The translations under genes and the position numbers were made by a program. The notes under the pieces were generated by a model. That model saw only the letters and a list, made by a program, of their open reading frames with translations. It made no database searches and had not been told where the DNA came from. A DNA stretch of 64,000 nt from CAWUEX02 sp963921305 (GTDB lineage Bacteria; Pseudomonadota; Alphaproteobacteria; Rhodospirillales; Rhodospirillaceae), in the NCBI GenBank assembly GCA_963921305.4, contig CAWUEX030000002.1, positions 1,364,001 to 1,428,000 on the forward strand. Direction: 5' to 3'. Shown one piece after another: positions 9,289-16,933 of the stretch (position 1 is its first letter; each line of letters begins with the position of its first letter).

Positions 9289-9318
9289 ACGCCCGGCCCA
9301 AGTGCCGGGCGTTTTTCT
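9289..9318 (+). terminator. Rho-independent terminator
   Basis: A perfect 9-bp stem, ACGCCCGGC (9289-9297) with GCCGGGCGT (9304-9312), closes a 6-nt loop and is followed by a T-rich tract. It lies 25 nt after the stop of the ferrochelatase-like gene and separates that gene from the alpha/beta-hydrolase pair. Confidence 0.92.
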
Positions 9319-9372
9319 TGAGCCCCCGCAAGGTGACAGCTAGAACAAGTGTCAGTTATTCGGGGAACCCTC

Positions 9373-11070
9373 ATGCAACGCTTTTTCGTCTCCGCTCAGG
9401 GAAGACAGTTCCATGTCCGCCGGGCCGGTGAAGGCCCACCCGTCATCCTGTTGCACCCGTCGCCACAATCGAGTGCCTTCTCTGTGCCGATGGCAACGCG
9501 GCTGGCAAAGAACTTCACGGCCATTGCCGTCGACACACCGGGGTATGGCTTGTCCGATCCATTGCCAAACGGATATCAGGGTCCTGAACTTGATGATTAT
9601 GTCCAACCGCTCGTCGACCTGCTTGACGGCCCGGGTATCGAAAAAGCCGCCTTCTATGGCAATGCCACGGGCGCGGAGATCGCTCACATCTTTGCCGCCG
9701 CCCATCCCGAGCGGGTAGCCGTGTGCATGCTCGATACGGCCGGTGATGTCAGTGATGACGAGGTCGATAAGCTCACCGACGGGTATTTTCCCGATGTCAC
9801 GCCGGTCCGGGACGGCGGACACCTTCTCACTCACTGGGACATGGTGCGGTCGCTGAGCTTGTTTGCGCCCTGGCAATTCACCACCAAATCCAACCGGTTG
9901 CCGGTGGATATGCCGTCTCCGGATAAAATTCATGCCAAGCTGCTCGACTATCTGCGGGCTGGACCAGGCTACGCCGATGCCTACCGGCCGGCGTTCTACA
10001 CCGCGAAGCATCACCTCATTAGCCGGGTCACCGTGCCTGCAACCCTCACGCGTTGGGAAGCGAAACCGGACCTGACCGAGGTCGACGATCTTATCGCCAA
10101 GGGCCTGCCGGAAAACTTCACCGTTTTGCACGCCGGGCCGACGATGGACGAGCGCCTGGCCGCCAGCGAAACCTATCTGATTGAAAATTATCTACCGGTT
10201 GGCGCCGCCGCACCACCGCACCCCAAACAGATTGATGAGGCCGCACCTCAACTGCAGAAGATGTTTATCGAAGTTGAGGGCGGACAGCTTCTCGCCCGCG
10301 TCTCTCTTGCTGGACAAGGCCGGCCCATTCTCGCGCTGCACGACCCCGCCGGTTCGTCTATCCGCATGGACGCATTCCTCGCACCCTATCTCGGAAAGCG
10401 CCCAGTGATCGCCCTCGACAATCCTGGCAGTGGTGAGTCCGATCGCCTCCTCGCCCCGGAGGATATCTCCACCGAACGCTACGCCTCCTATGCGGCACTG
10501 GTGCTCGACAGCCTTGGTATCACGGAAGTCGATGTCATCGGCCGCTACTCAGGCGGTCAAGTGGCGATGGAACTGGCAACGCAAAGATCCGGATTGGTGA
10601 AACACATCGTCCAAGCGGGTGTGCAAATCTTCACCGACGCCGAGTGCTCGGAGTTGTTGGAGAACTACACACCGTCGATCGCGCCGCGCTGGGACGGCGG
10701 TCATCTGGTTACCGCCTGGGCCATCGTGCGGGACATGAATTTGTTCTGGCCCTGGTACAACCGCACCAAGACGGGAATTATCGACCGTGATGCCAATCTT
10801 GACCCCACTGTTCTCGATTCCCGCGTCCAGGACCTGTTGAAAATGGGAGATGCGTACCAGAACGCCTACGCCGCCTCGTTCACCTATCCCATGGCCGACA
10901 AGCTTGCGTCTTTAGATGTTCCCTGTCTGCTGATCGATTGGCCGGGTGCGGCGTCCTATGACCGGCTCGCCATGGCGCACCAGGCCGCGCCCAAGTGCGC
11001 CATCGCGGATATGCCCGAAGATCTGGGCACGTTGCCGGACTTGCTCGATCCGTTTTTCGCGTCGGCATGA
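9373..11070 (+). CDS. Tandem two-domain alpha/beta-hydrolase-fold protein
   Basis: This 565-residue protein contains two fused alpha/beta-hydrolase domains (about residues 1-285 and 295-565). They align with each other: DTPGYGLSD with DNPGSGESD, and DGGHLLTHWDMVRSLSLFAPW with DGGHLVTAWAIVRDMNLFWPW in shorter matching blocks. Both nucleophile elbows are altered. Domain 1 has YGNATG (Ala at the Ser position). Domain 2 has IGRYSGG (Tyr at the Ser position). No clear C-terminal catalytic His is seen in either domain. No signal peptide is evident. The ATG at 9373 is preceded by GGGGA; a GTG at 9349 is possible. The substrate is unknown, and it may be a pseudoenzyme or use unusual chemistry. Confidence 0.75.
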   Translation: MQRFFVSAQGRQFHVRRAGEGPPVILLHPSPQSSAFSVPMATRLAKNFTAIAVDTPGYGLSDPLPNGYQGPELDDYVQPLVDLLDGPGIEKAAFYGNATGAEIAHIFAAAHPERVAVCMLDTAGDVSDDEVDKLTDGYFPDVTPVRDGGHLLTHWDMVRSLSLFAPWQFTTKSNRLPVDMPSPDKIHAKLLDYLRAGPGYADAYRPAFYTAKHHLISRVTVPATLTRWEAKPDLTEVDDLIAKGLPENFTVLHAGPTMDERLAASETYLIENYLPVGAAAPPHPKQIDEAAPQLQKMFIEVEGGQLLARVSLAGQGRPILALHDPAGSSIRMDAFLAPYLGKRPVIALDNPGSGESDRLLAPEDISTERYASYAALVLDSLGITEVDVIGRYSGGQVAMELATQRSGLVKHIVQAGVQIFTDAECSELLENYTPSIAPRWDGGHLVTAWAIVRDMNLFWPWYNRTKTGIIDRDANLDPTVLDSRVQDLLKMGDAYQNAYAASFTYPMADKLASLDVPCLLIDWPGAASYDRLAMAHQAAPKCAIADMPEDLGTLPDLLDPFFASA

Positions 11071-11077
11071 TTGAGTC

Positions 11078-12757
11078 ATGAAAATATCCCGCCGGTTCCT
11101 CACTCTTCCGAGCGGCCATCAGGTTCACTACCGCATCGCCGGGTCTGGGCCGGCGATGATTCTTATGCATCCGTCGCCGATTTCCTCAGCAGCGCTCATA
11201 CCGGCGATGACGGAGTTCTCCAAACGCTTTACCTGTATCGCGCTCGATACCCCGGGTTATGGCCTTTCCGATGACAGCGTGTCCGAGAAGGACGAGTTGT
11301 GGGGCTACACCGATGTGGTCGCGCAAGTTCTGGACGCCTTTGGCCTCGACACCGCAGTTGTCTATGGCGCGGCGACCGGGGCACAGATTGGTGTTCAATT
11401 TGCGCGGCGCTATCCTGCCCGCACCCGGCTTCTGGTCCTGGATAGTGCCGGGCATTTCGACGACGATGACATCGCCCGGTTCGAAAAAGATTACTTCGTC
11501 AATCTCACGCCCCGCCGCGATGGCCGCCATCTCTTGGAAGCCTGGGACGCCAGCCGTCACCTCACGGTGTTCTTTCCCTGGATGGCGTCGCACGCATCTG
11601 ACCGTGTCCATGCCGATGTCGCGCCGCCGCAGATCATTCAACACCACGTCGATGACATGCTGCGCGCCGGGCCCAACTACAAAGACGCCTACTGGCAGGC
11701 CATGCTCGCTGAGAAGCACGCCAACGCGGTTCAGGTCACCGTGCCGGTGCTGTTGTCCCGCAACGACGGCAGCATGATGAAGCATCATACGGATACACTC
11801 ATCGCCAAGGGCCTGCCGGAGAATTTTACCATCGTGCCGTGCACGCCAGTGGACAGATATGCTGCGCTCTGTGCAGCGGCCCATGCGGCCGCCGGTGGCG
11901 GACCAGGCGGCACGCTGCCGGACCAAACCGGCGACGCGCCCCAAATCCGCAACGTCATGGTCGATGTCCCGGGTGGGCAATTGCGTGCGCGTCTGTGTCT
12001 TCAGGGCGAGGGCCGCCCGCTTGTCGCGATTCACGATCCCGCAGGGTCGAGCCATTTGGTTGAGCCGATCCTCACGCCCTACCTCGGGCGCCGCCCGGTC
12101 ATCGCCTTCGACAATCCTGGCAACGGGGAGTCCGACGCCGTCATCGATACCTACACGTCGGAGACCTATGCCACAGTTCTCAACGCCGCTCTCGACTCCC
12201 TGGGCGTCGATGAGGCCGATGTCATCGGCCGCTACTCTGGTGGTCCCGTCGCCATGGAGATGTGGTTTCAGTCGCCCAAACGGATCAAGCATCTCGTGCA
12301 AGCCGGCGTGTCCTTCTACGAGGGCGACGAGCAGGCGTGGCTGGTCGAGAATTACACACCGTCCATCGCGCCCCGATGGGATGGCAGCCATCTCATGACG
12401 GCCTGGTCCGTCATGCGCGATCAGAGTCTCTATTGGCCGTGGTTCAATCAAACCAAGGACGGCATTCTATGGAATGACGGGGCCATCGATGTCGCGCTTA
12501 CCCATCTCAGGGTGGTTGAGATGCTCAAATGCGGTGACTGCTATCAGCAGGCCTACAACGCCATGTGGTGCTACCCCATGAGGGAAAAACTGCCCGCCGT
12601 GACGATCCCCACGCTCCTCTGTCATCCACCGTGGGAGCCCGTGGCCTACACCACGGCGCTCGCCCATGACGCGGCGCCAAACACGCAGGCGGCCGAGGTG
12701 CCGCCGTCCATGACGGATTGGCACACAGTGCTGGATCCCTTCTTCGACGCCCCTTGA
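11078..12757 (+). CDS. Second tandem two-domain alpha/beta-hydrolase-fold protein
   Basis: This 559-residue paralogue of the preceding gene begins 7 nt after its stop, so the two are co-transcribed. It has the same double-domain layout and the same altered elbows: VYGAATG in domain 1 (Ala at the nucleophile) and VIGRYSGG in domain 2 (Tyr at the nucleophile). The block ENYTPSIAPRWDG is shared with the neighbour's domain 2. A His near the end (DWHTVLDPFF) is not matched in the first copy. The preservation of Ala and Tyr in both copies argues for selection rather than decay. Function unknown. Confidence 0.75.
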   Translation: MKISRRFLTLPSGHQVHYRIAGSGPAMILMHPSPISSAALIPAMTEFSKRFTCIALDTPGYGLSDDSVSEKDELWGYTDVVAQVLDAFGLDTAVVYGAATGAQIGVQFARRYPARTRLLVLDSAGHFDDDDIARFEKDYFVNLTPRRDGRHLLEAWDASRHLTVFFPWMASHASDRVHADVAPPQIIQHHVDDMLRAGPNYKDAYWQAMLAEKHANAVQVTVPVLLSRNDGSMMKHHTDTLIAKGLPENFTIVPCTPVDRYAALCAAAHAAAGGGPGGTLPDQTGDAPQIRNVMVDVPGGQLRARLCLQGEGRPLVAIHDPAGSSHLVEPILTPYLGRRPVIAFDNPGNGESDAVIDTYTSETYATVLNAALDSLGVDEADVIGRYSGGPVAMEMWFQSPKRIKHLVQAGVSFYEGDEQAWLVENYTPSIAPRWDGSHLMTAWSVMRDQSLYWPWFNQTKDGILWNDGAIDVALTHLRVVEMLKCGDCYQQAYNAMWCYPMREKLPAVTIPTLLCHPPWEPVAYTTALAHDAAPNTQAAEVPPSMTDWHTVLDPFFDAP

Positions 12758-12782
12758 CCCCGGCGTCTTTGCACCCAAAATA
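12754..12782 (+). promoter_or_regulatory. Candidate hsp20 promoter
   Basis: TTGACC (12754-12759), a 17-nt spacer and AAAATA (12777-12782) form a plausible -35/-10 pair about 100 nt upstream of the hsp20 ATG. The -35 is preceded by C (CTTGAC), as in alphaproteobacterial RpoH promoters. It overlaps the stop of the upstream hydrolase gene. Assigned by eye only. Confidence 0.3.
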
Positions 12783-12880
12783 AAGGACAGCGCCGCGCCT
12801 GTTGTGGGCGGTGCTGATCGCCGGTGCCGGATAGGACCAACGCCGGTCTCGCTCAAACGAGGAGACGAAGAGGGTACGCC

Positions 12881-13354
12881 ATGACACGCATGTCCGTGTT
12901 TTCCAGCCCGTTGTTGCTGGGTTTTGACCACATTGAACGCGTTTTGGATCGCGTCAACAAAACGTCGGCGGAAGGCGGCTATCCGCCCTACAACATCGAA
13001 CAGACAAGTGAGCATTCATTGCGCATTACCCTGGCCGTGGCCGGTTTTGCGGAAGAAGACCTTGCGGTCACTGTCGAAGACAACCAGCTGGTCATTCGCG
13101 GCCGCACTCAAGAAGACACGTCCAATCGCGTTTACCTGCATCGTGGAATCGCGGCGCGGCAGTTCTCGCGCAGCTTCGTTCTCGCGGAGGGTATTGAGGT
13201 GAAGAACGCCGGCCTCGACAACGGTCTGCTGCACATCGATCTCGAGCGGCAAATCCCGGAACCCAAGGTGACCGAGATCAAGATCGAAACCCCGAAAGCG
13301 AAAAAGAAAGCCAAGCCCACCACCATCGACGTCGATCCGGCATCTGCTGGGTAA
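12881..13354 (+). CDS. Small heat-shock protein, Hsp20/IbpA family
   Basis: This 157-residue ATP-independent holdase has a central alpha-crystallin domain. The N-terminus SVFSSPLLLGFDHIERVLDR is typical of alphaproteobacterial class A sHsps. The core includes PPYNIEQTSE, VAGFAEEDLAVTVEDNQLVI and RQFSRSFVLAEGIEV, and GLLHIDL matches the conserved GxLxxxL motif. A Lys-rich C-terminal tail follows the IPE (IxI-like) segment. The ATG at 12881 follows GAGGAGACGAAGAGGG; a longer in-frame start upstream has no support. The next gene encodes a DUF1150 protein, a conserved partner arrangement. Confidence 0.93.
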   Translation: MTRMSVFSSPLLLGFDHIERVLDRVNKTSAEGGYPPYNIEQTSEHSLRITLAVAGFAEEDLAVTVEDNQLVIRGRTQEDTSNRVYLHRGIAARQFSRSFVLAEGIEVKNAGLDNGLLHIDLERQIPEPKVTEIKIETPKAKKKAKPTTIDVDPASAG

Positions 13355-13424
13355 CGCACCCTAATGGCCGGACCGGCGCGTCACGTATTGAGAGTTACTC
13401 CGGGGCATCGAAAAGGATTTCGTT

Positions 13425-13685
13425 ATGACTGACACACTCACACCCGCGGCCCCTTCCACCGAGTCCGAGACCGACTCCAGGACCGTCGAGATCGGGTCTA
13501 CACCCGTCAATCTGGCCGAGCTCGGGCTCAATCAGATCGCCTATGTTCGCCGCGCCGTACTGAACGATCAGCCCGTCTGGTCGATTCACAACGCCGCGGG
13601 CGCGCCCGTGGGCACCGCACCAACGCGCGAGCAAGCGTTGGGTGCCATCCTCCAACACGACCTCACGCCGCATCACCTCAACTGA
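13425..13685 (+). CDS. DUF1150 family protein
   Basis: This 86-residue small soluble protein has a low-complexity Thr/Ser/Glu-rich N-terminus (about residues 1-22) and a conserved core: LAELGLNQIAYVRRAV, PVWSIHNAAGAPVGTA and REQALGAILQHDLTPHHLN. DUF1150 genes commonly follow hsp20 in alphaproteobacteria, as here with a 70-nt gap, which suggests a linked stress role. The biochemical function is unknown. Confidence 0.88.
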   Translation: MTDTLTPAAPSTESETDSRTVEIGSTPVNLAELGLNQIAYVRRAVLNDQPVWSIHNAAGAPVGTAPTREQALGAILQHDLTPHHLN

Positions 13686-13785
13686 GTCTTGGACTGAGTC
13701 TTTGGGACGCACAGGTCGCGGGAGTCCCTAACCGCGCGCGCTATGCTATAACGCGAGGCTGCCGCGTGGCGGCGTAATGGCGCGG

Positions 13786-13862
13786 GTCCCCGTAGCTCAG
13801 CAGGATAGAGCACAGGATTCCTAATCCTGGGGTCGTGAGTTCGAATCTCGCCGGGGACGCCA
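13786..13862 (+). tRNA. tRNA-Arg (anticodon CCT)
   Basis: A complete 77-nt cloverleaf with encoded CCA. The acceptor stem GTCCCCG pairs with CGGGGAC. The anticodon stem CAGGA/TCCTG closes the loop TTCCTAA with anticodon CCT. The T arm is GTGAG-TTCGAAT-CTCGC, the discriminator base is G, and CCA follows at 13860-13862. The 3' half of this gene is the attachment site of the island that follows; a second copy of it lies at 16934-16983. Confidence 0.97.
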
Positions 13863-13872
13863 GCGCCAGACT
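13823..13872 (+). repeat. Left 50-bp attachment repeat (attL)
   Basis: Starts in the 3' anticodon stem of tRNA-Arg, runs through the T arm, acceptor stem and CCA, and extends 10 bp past the tRNA. It is identical to 16934-16983 over 50 bp. The sequences differ on either side. Confidence 0.9.
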
Positions 13873-13966
13873 ACGCTAACTAAAAATCTCCCATATCGAA
13901 GATTGGATAGAAGCCGGTCTAAGCGCCACCACGTCACTACACTCGCCAGTGCCTAGGTAATTGCAG

Positions 13967-13995
13967 TTGCCACGTTTCACCACGCTAGGTAGCGT
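13967..13995 (+). promoter_or_regulatory. Candidate promoter/operator of the island operon
   Basis: The 14-bp dyad ACGCTA-GG-TAGCGT (13982-13995) lies 17 nt before the NLR start codon. It overlaps the -10 of a possible TTGCCA-N17-TAGCGT promoter. A wider inverted repeat, AATTGC (13959-13964) and GCAATT (13998-14003), brackets it. It looks like an operator overlapping a promoter, but no regulator gene is in the island. Low confidence. Confidence 0.3.
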
Positions 13996-14012
13996 AGGCA
14001 ATTGGAGACGCT

Positions 14013-16466
14013 ATGGCCCAATCACTTAGTCAATCTGGTGTCGGTAATATTGGTGTTCAGGCCTCGGGCGAGAACATCACGGTCACCGTTATTCAGGGTC
14101 GCGAATGGGCCCTGACGCGCTATGAGGGCCGCCGCGAGAGCAACCGCGATCTTTCGAAGCTTGAGACGGTCGATCTTCTTGAAGCCTATACGGAGAGTAT
14201 CCCGGTCATTGCGCGGGACGCTTTTGCTGATGAGTTTTGCAGCTGGCTGGAAGATGAAGCTGCTAACATTTCGGTTCGCGTTCTGGTCGGGCGAGCCGGT
14301 CGGGGCAAGACGCGCTTTGCATTGAAGCTTTGCGACCAGGCCGTGGAGCGCGGTTGGGATGCGGCCTTTTTGGCGACGCCCTCCACGGATCAGGGTGGGA
14401 ACCGTCAGAGTGCGGCGAACTGGACGTGGTCTAAGCCCACCTTGCTGGTACTGGACTATGCGGCCAGCCGATCTGAGTTTCTCAAGAACTGGATTGGTGA
14501 GCTCGCGCTGAAGGCTGATCAGGGGCCATCTCAGGAGGGTGGCCCTTCGCCTTTGCGTATTTTGCTCGTAGAGCGGCAGGCCAATCTGGATCTCGGCTGG
14601 ATGCACGATGTCTTCGGAGGGGGCGACGGTGGCGCCCGCGCCAAGCGCCGCCTTCTCGATACCGAAGAACCGATCGAACTGCCGGCGATCACTGACGTTG
14701 ATGAGCGCCGAGCGATCCTCGCCGCGATGCTGAAACGTCTTGGGTCTTCTGATGAGGTTCCCACTCCAGGCAACGATCTAGGCTTTGATGACAAGCTGGC
14801 ACACGTCAGTTGGGGTGGTGAACCCCTGTTCCTGATGATGGCAGCGGTTTTGGCGAAGGAGAGTAGTCTGTCGACAGTCTTGGAGTTGCCGCGCGACCAA
14901 ATTGCGCTTGAGATTGGTGAGCGGGAACTGACTCGGATCGAGAGTATCGTTGCCAGAGAAAACATCTCACCGGAATTCGCTCGGCATCTAACCGCGACCG
15001 TAACGCTCTACGGTGGTCTCGACGAAACGGCCGCACTCGCGGTTATAGAACAGGAGAAGACGGCGCTCGGGTTCACGAATGAGGGTAGCGCGGCGACGAT
15101 CTTTAGCGCGTTCTACGACGCCCTGCCGGGTCCCGATCTTGAGGTGCGTGTACTTGAACCGATCACGCCAGATGCGGTAGGCGAGGCTGTTATGGTGGCA
15201 GTCTGGAAGCCACCGTTCGTCCAGCGGGGCATTGAGACGGTCCTAAGAGCTATTGAGGTCGATCACGCGCTGATCACGGCCATTGTGATCCGCACCTGCC
15301 AGGACTTTGCCATCCATGGCTATGAACATCCTCTCCAGTGGTTGCAGGCGCTAGGGGAAGCCGCAAGCGCAGACCTCAGCATGCTGTTGGAGCTAAGCGA
15401 TGAACTGCCCCAATACACATTGACCATGCGTGTGATCGCGGTCTGGGTCTCCGAAGAGCTTGTCGACCGGTTGTCGGAGTTAGAAACTGATCAGACCTCT
15501 GAGCAATATCAGAATTTTCTCGGCGCAGCTTTGAACAACCTGGCGAACCGGCTCTCCGACGTTGGCCGGCGTGAGGAGGCTCTCAAGGCCTGCGAGGAGG
15601 CAGTCGAGTTTTATAGAACCCTTGTTGCACGCAACCCGGACGCCTTCATCCCTAAGCTGGCAATGAGCCTGGGCAACCTGGCGAACCGACTCTCCGAAGT
15701 TGGCCGGCGCGAGGAGGCGCTTGAGGCCGGCCAGGAGGCAGTCGAGTTTTATCGAACCCTTGTTACACGCAATCCGGACGCCTTTACCCCTGATCTGGCG
15801 ATGAGTCTGGGGAATCTGGCGAGCCGGCTCTCCGACGTTGGCCGGCGCGAGGCGGCGCTTGAGGCTGGCCAGGAGGCAGTCGAGTTTCATCGAGCCCTTG
15901 TTGCACGCAACCCGAACGCCTTCACCCCTAATCTGGCGACGAACCTGAGCAACCTGGCGAGCCAGCTCTCCGACGTTGGCCGGTTCGAGGAGGCGCTTGA
16001 GGCCGGCCAGGAGGCAGTCGAGTTTTATCGAACCCTTGTTGCACGCAACCCGGACGCCTTCACCCCTAATCTAGCGATGAGCCTGAGCAACCTGGCGAGT
16101 CTGCTCTCTCGCGTTGGTCGGGACGAGGAGGCGCTTGAGGCCAGCCAGGAGGCAGTCGAATTTTATCGAACCCTTGTTGCACGCAACCCGGACGCCTTTA
16201 CCTCTCGTTTGTCGATTACCCTCGGCGCCCTTCACCGAGTCTACGAGGGGCTCAACCAGCCGCAGGACTCACTCGCTGCTATACGTGAAGCCGTGGAGAC
16301 GCTCTCCCCCCTGTTCTTGGCCCTGCCGGACGCTCACTGGAAATTCATGTACATGATGGTTCGTGACTACATCAACGCGTGTGAGCGTGTAGAGGAAGAG
16401 CCTGACGGTGTATTGCTCGGTCCTATAACTGATAAGCTGAAGCCATATTTAGATAATGGCAGTTAA
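14013..16466 (+). CDS. NLR-like STAND NTPase with TPR repeats and N-terminal amyloid-type motif
   Basis: This 817-residue protein has three parts. The first 28 residues hold a short Gly/Asn-rich motif (SGVGN, then ASGENITVTV) of the kind found at the N-terminus of bacterial NLRs that signal by amyloid templating. A P-loop NTPase follows: Walker A GRAGRGKT at 93-100, Walker B LLVLDY at 144-149, and a GxP-like WGGEPLFLMM further on, as in STAND proteins. From about residue 504 come five nearly identical 46-residue TPR-like repeats and a diverged sixth, the presumed sensor. The ATG has GGAG 7 nt upstream. The gene stop overlaps the Shine-Dalgarno of the next gene. Likely a conflict or immune sensor; the trigger is unknown. 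Confidence 0.85.
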   Translation: MAQSLSQSGVGNIGVQASGENITVTVIQGREWALTRYEGRRESNRDLSKLETVDLLEAYTESIPVIARDAFADEFCSWLEDEAANISVRVLVGRAGRGKTRFALKLCDQAVERGWDAAFLATPSTDQGGNRQSAANWTWSKPTLLVLDYAASRSEFLKNWIGELALKADQGPSQEGGPSPLRILLVERQANLDLGWMHDVFGGGDGGARAKRRLLDTEEPIELPAITDVDERRAILAAMLKRLGSSDEVPTPGNDLGFDDKLAHVSWGGEPLFLMMAAVLAKESSLSTVLELPRDQIALEIGERELTRIESIVARENISPEFARHLTATVTLYGGLDETAALAVIEQEKTALGFTNEGSAATIFSAFYDALPGPDLEVRVLEPITPDAVGEAVMVAVWKPPFVQRGIETVLRAIEVDHALITAIVIRTCQDFAIHGYEHPLQWLQALGEAASADLSMLLELSDELPQYTLTMRVIAVWVSEELVDRLSELETDQTSEQYQNFLGAALNNLANRLSDVGRREEALKACEEAVEFYRTLVARNPDAFIPKLAMSLGNLANRLSEVGRREEALEAGQEAVEFYRTLVTRNPDAFTPDLAMSLGNLASRLSDVGRREAALEAGQEAVEFHRALVARNPNAFTPNLATNLSNLASQLSDVGRFEEALEAGQEAVEFYRTLVARNPDAFTPNLAMSLSNLASLLSRVGRDEEALEASQEAVEFYRTLVARNPDAFTSRLSITLGALHRVYEGLNQPQDSLAAIREAVETLSPLFLALPDAHWKFMYMMVRDYINACERVEEEPDGVLLGPITDKLKPYLDNGS
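15522..16215 (+). repeat. Five 138-bp tandem repeats inside the NLR gene
   Basis: The block encoding AVEFYRTLVARNPDAF recurs with exact 138-bp spacing, anchored at 15601, 15739, 15877, 16015 and 16153. Copies differ at few bases, including synonymous ones. This points to recent amplification or gene conversion. Each unit encodes a 46-residue TPR-like helix pair. Confidence 0.9.
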
Positions 16467-16470
16467 GGAG
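16465..16470 (+). promoter_or_regulatory. Shine-Dalgarno deciding the start of the small effector gene
   Basis: AAGGAG overlaps the TAA stop of the NLR gene (16464-16466) and lies 8 nt before the ATG at 16479. It supports this ATG over the GTG at 16470 and implies translational coupling of the pair. Confidence 0.75.
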
Positions 16471-16478
16471 TGAGAAAA

Positions 16479-16871
16479 ATGGATATTGCGACTATGTCGA
16501 TCACTGCTTTGGCTACGCATGTGGTGCAGCTTGTGGGGGACGCAGGCAAGGCGACAGGTCAAAAAGTTGCGAGTCGTGCTTTCGAAGTCGTCGGTGCCAA
16601 AGTTTCGAGCTGGTTAGACCAAAAGCTTGGCAAAGAGAAGGCAACGCCAATCATTGAGCGCATTGCCGAGAACCCGGATGCTAAAGGCCCAGCCGGTGAA
16701 TTGCATGATCTATTGTGCGAGCATCTGGAGGCGAATGAAGAATCTGTGCATTCGTTACGCGGTCTCCTGACTGAACTGCAGCCAGAAATCCAACAAACAA
16801 TCGAACAACGTGGTGATCACAATAAGGCTGCAAACGCCAAGGGTAACAACATCACCATAAATATCAGTTGA
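16479..16871 (+). CDS. Small Bell-like effector with C-terminal amyloid-type motif
   Basis: This 130-residue protein has an apparently all-helical N-terminal domain (about 1-105). It starts with the amphipathic, Gly/Ala/Val-rich stretch ITALATHVVQLVGDAGKATG, then SSWLDQKLGKE, then IAENPDAKGPAGELHDLLCEHLE. This layout resembles Bell domains, HeLo-like putative membrane-disrupting effectors reported beside bacterial NLRs. The last 25 residues (106-130) are Gly/Asn-rich and end in NNITINIS. They match the N-terminal motif of the NLR without gaps. I infer that the activated NLR seeds amyloid folding of this tail and triggers the helical domain. Family assignment is by pattern only. Confidence 0.7.
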   Translation: MDIATMSITALATHVVQLVGDAGKATGQKVASRAFEVVGAKVSSWLDQKLGKEKATPIIERIAENPDAKGPAGELHDLLCEHLEANEESVHSLRGLLTELQPEIQQTIEQRGDHNKAANAKGNNITINIS

Positions 16872-16883
16872 TAGGAGAAATCA

Positions 16884-16928
16884 CTGACCGATCAAGGTAA
16901 TGACAAAGAGTCAGAGCCAATACCATAG
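16884..16928 (+). pseudogene. Possible 14-codon remnant of a third island gene
   Basis: TAGGAG at 16872-16877, directly after the effector stop, is followed 6 nt later by CTG and 14 sense codons (LTDQGNDKESEPIP) ending in TAG just before the right attachment repeat. It may be a gene start cut short by the island boundary, or chance. Confidence 0.2.
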
Positions 16929-16933
16929 TCCTA

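Noticed and set aside
11186..12451. A 421-codon minus-strand open frame
   Set aside because: It is antisense to the second double-domain hydrolase, whose protein motifs are clear.
15522..16215. Regular direct repeats that could suggest a CRISPR array or minisatellite
   Set aside because: The 138-bp units stay in frame within the NLR gene and encode TPR helices; there are no unique spacers and no cas genes.
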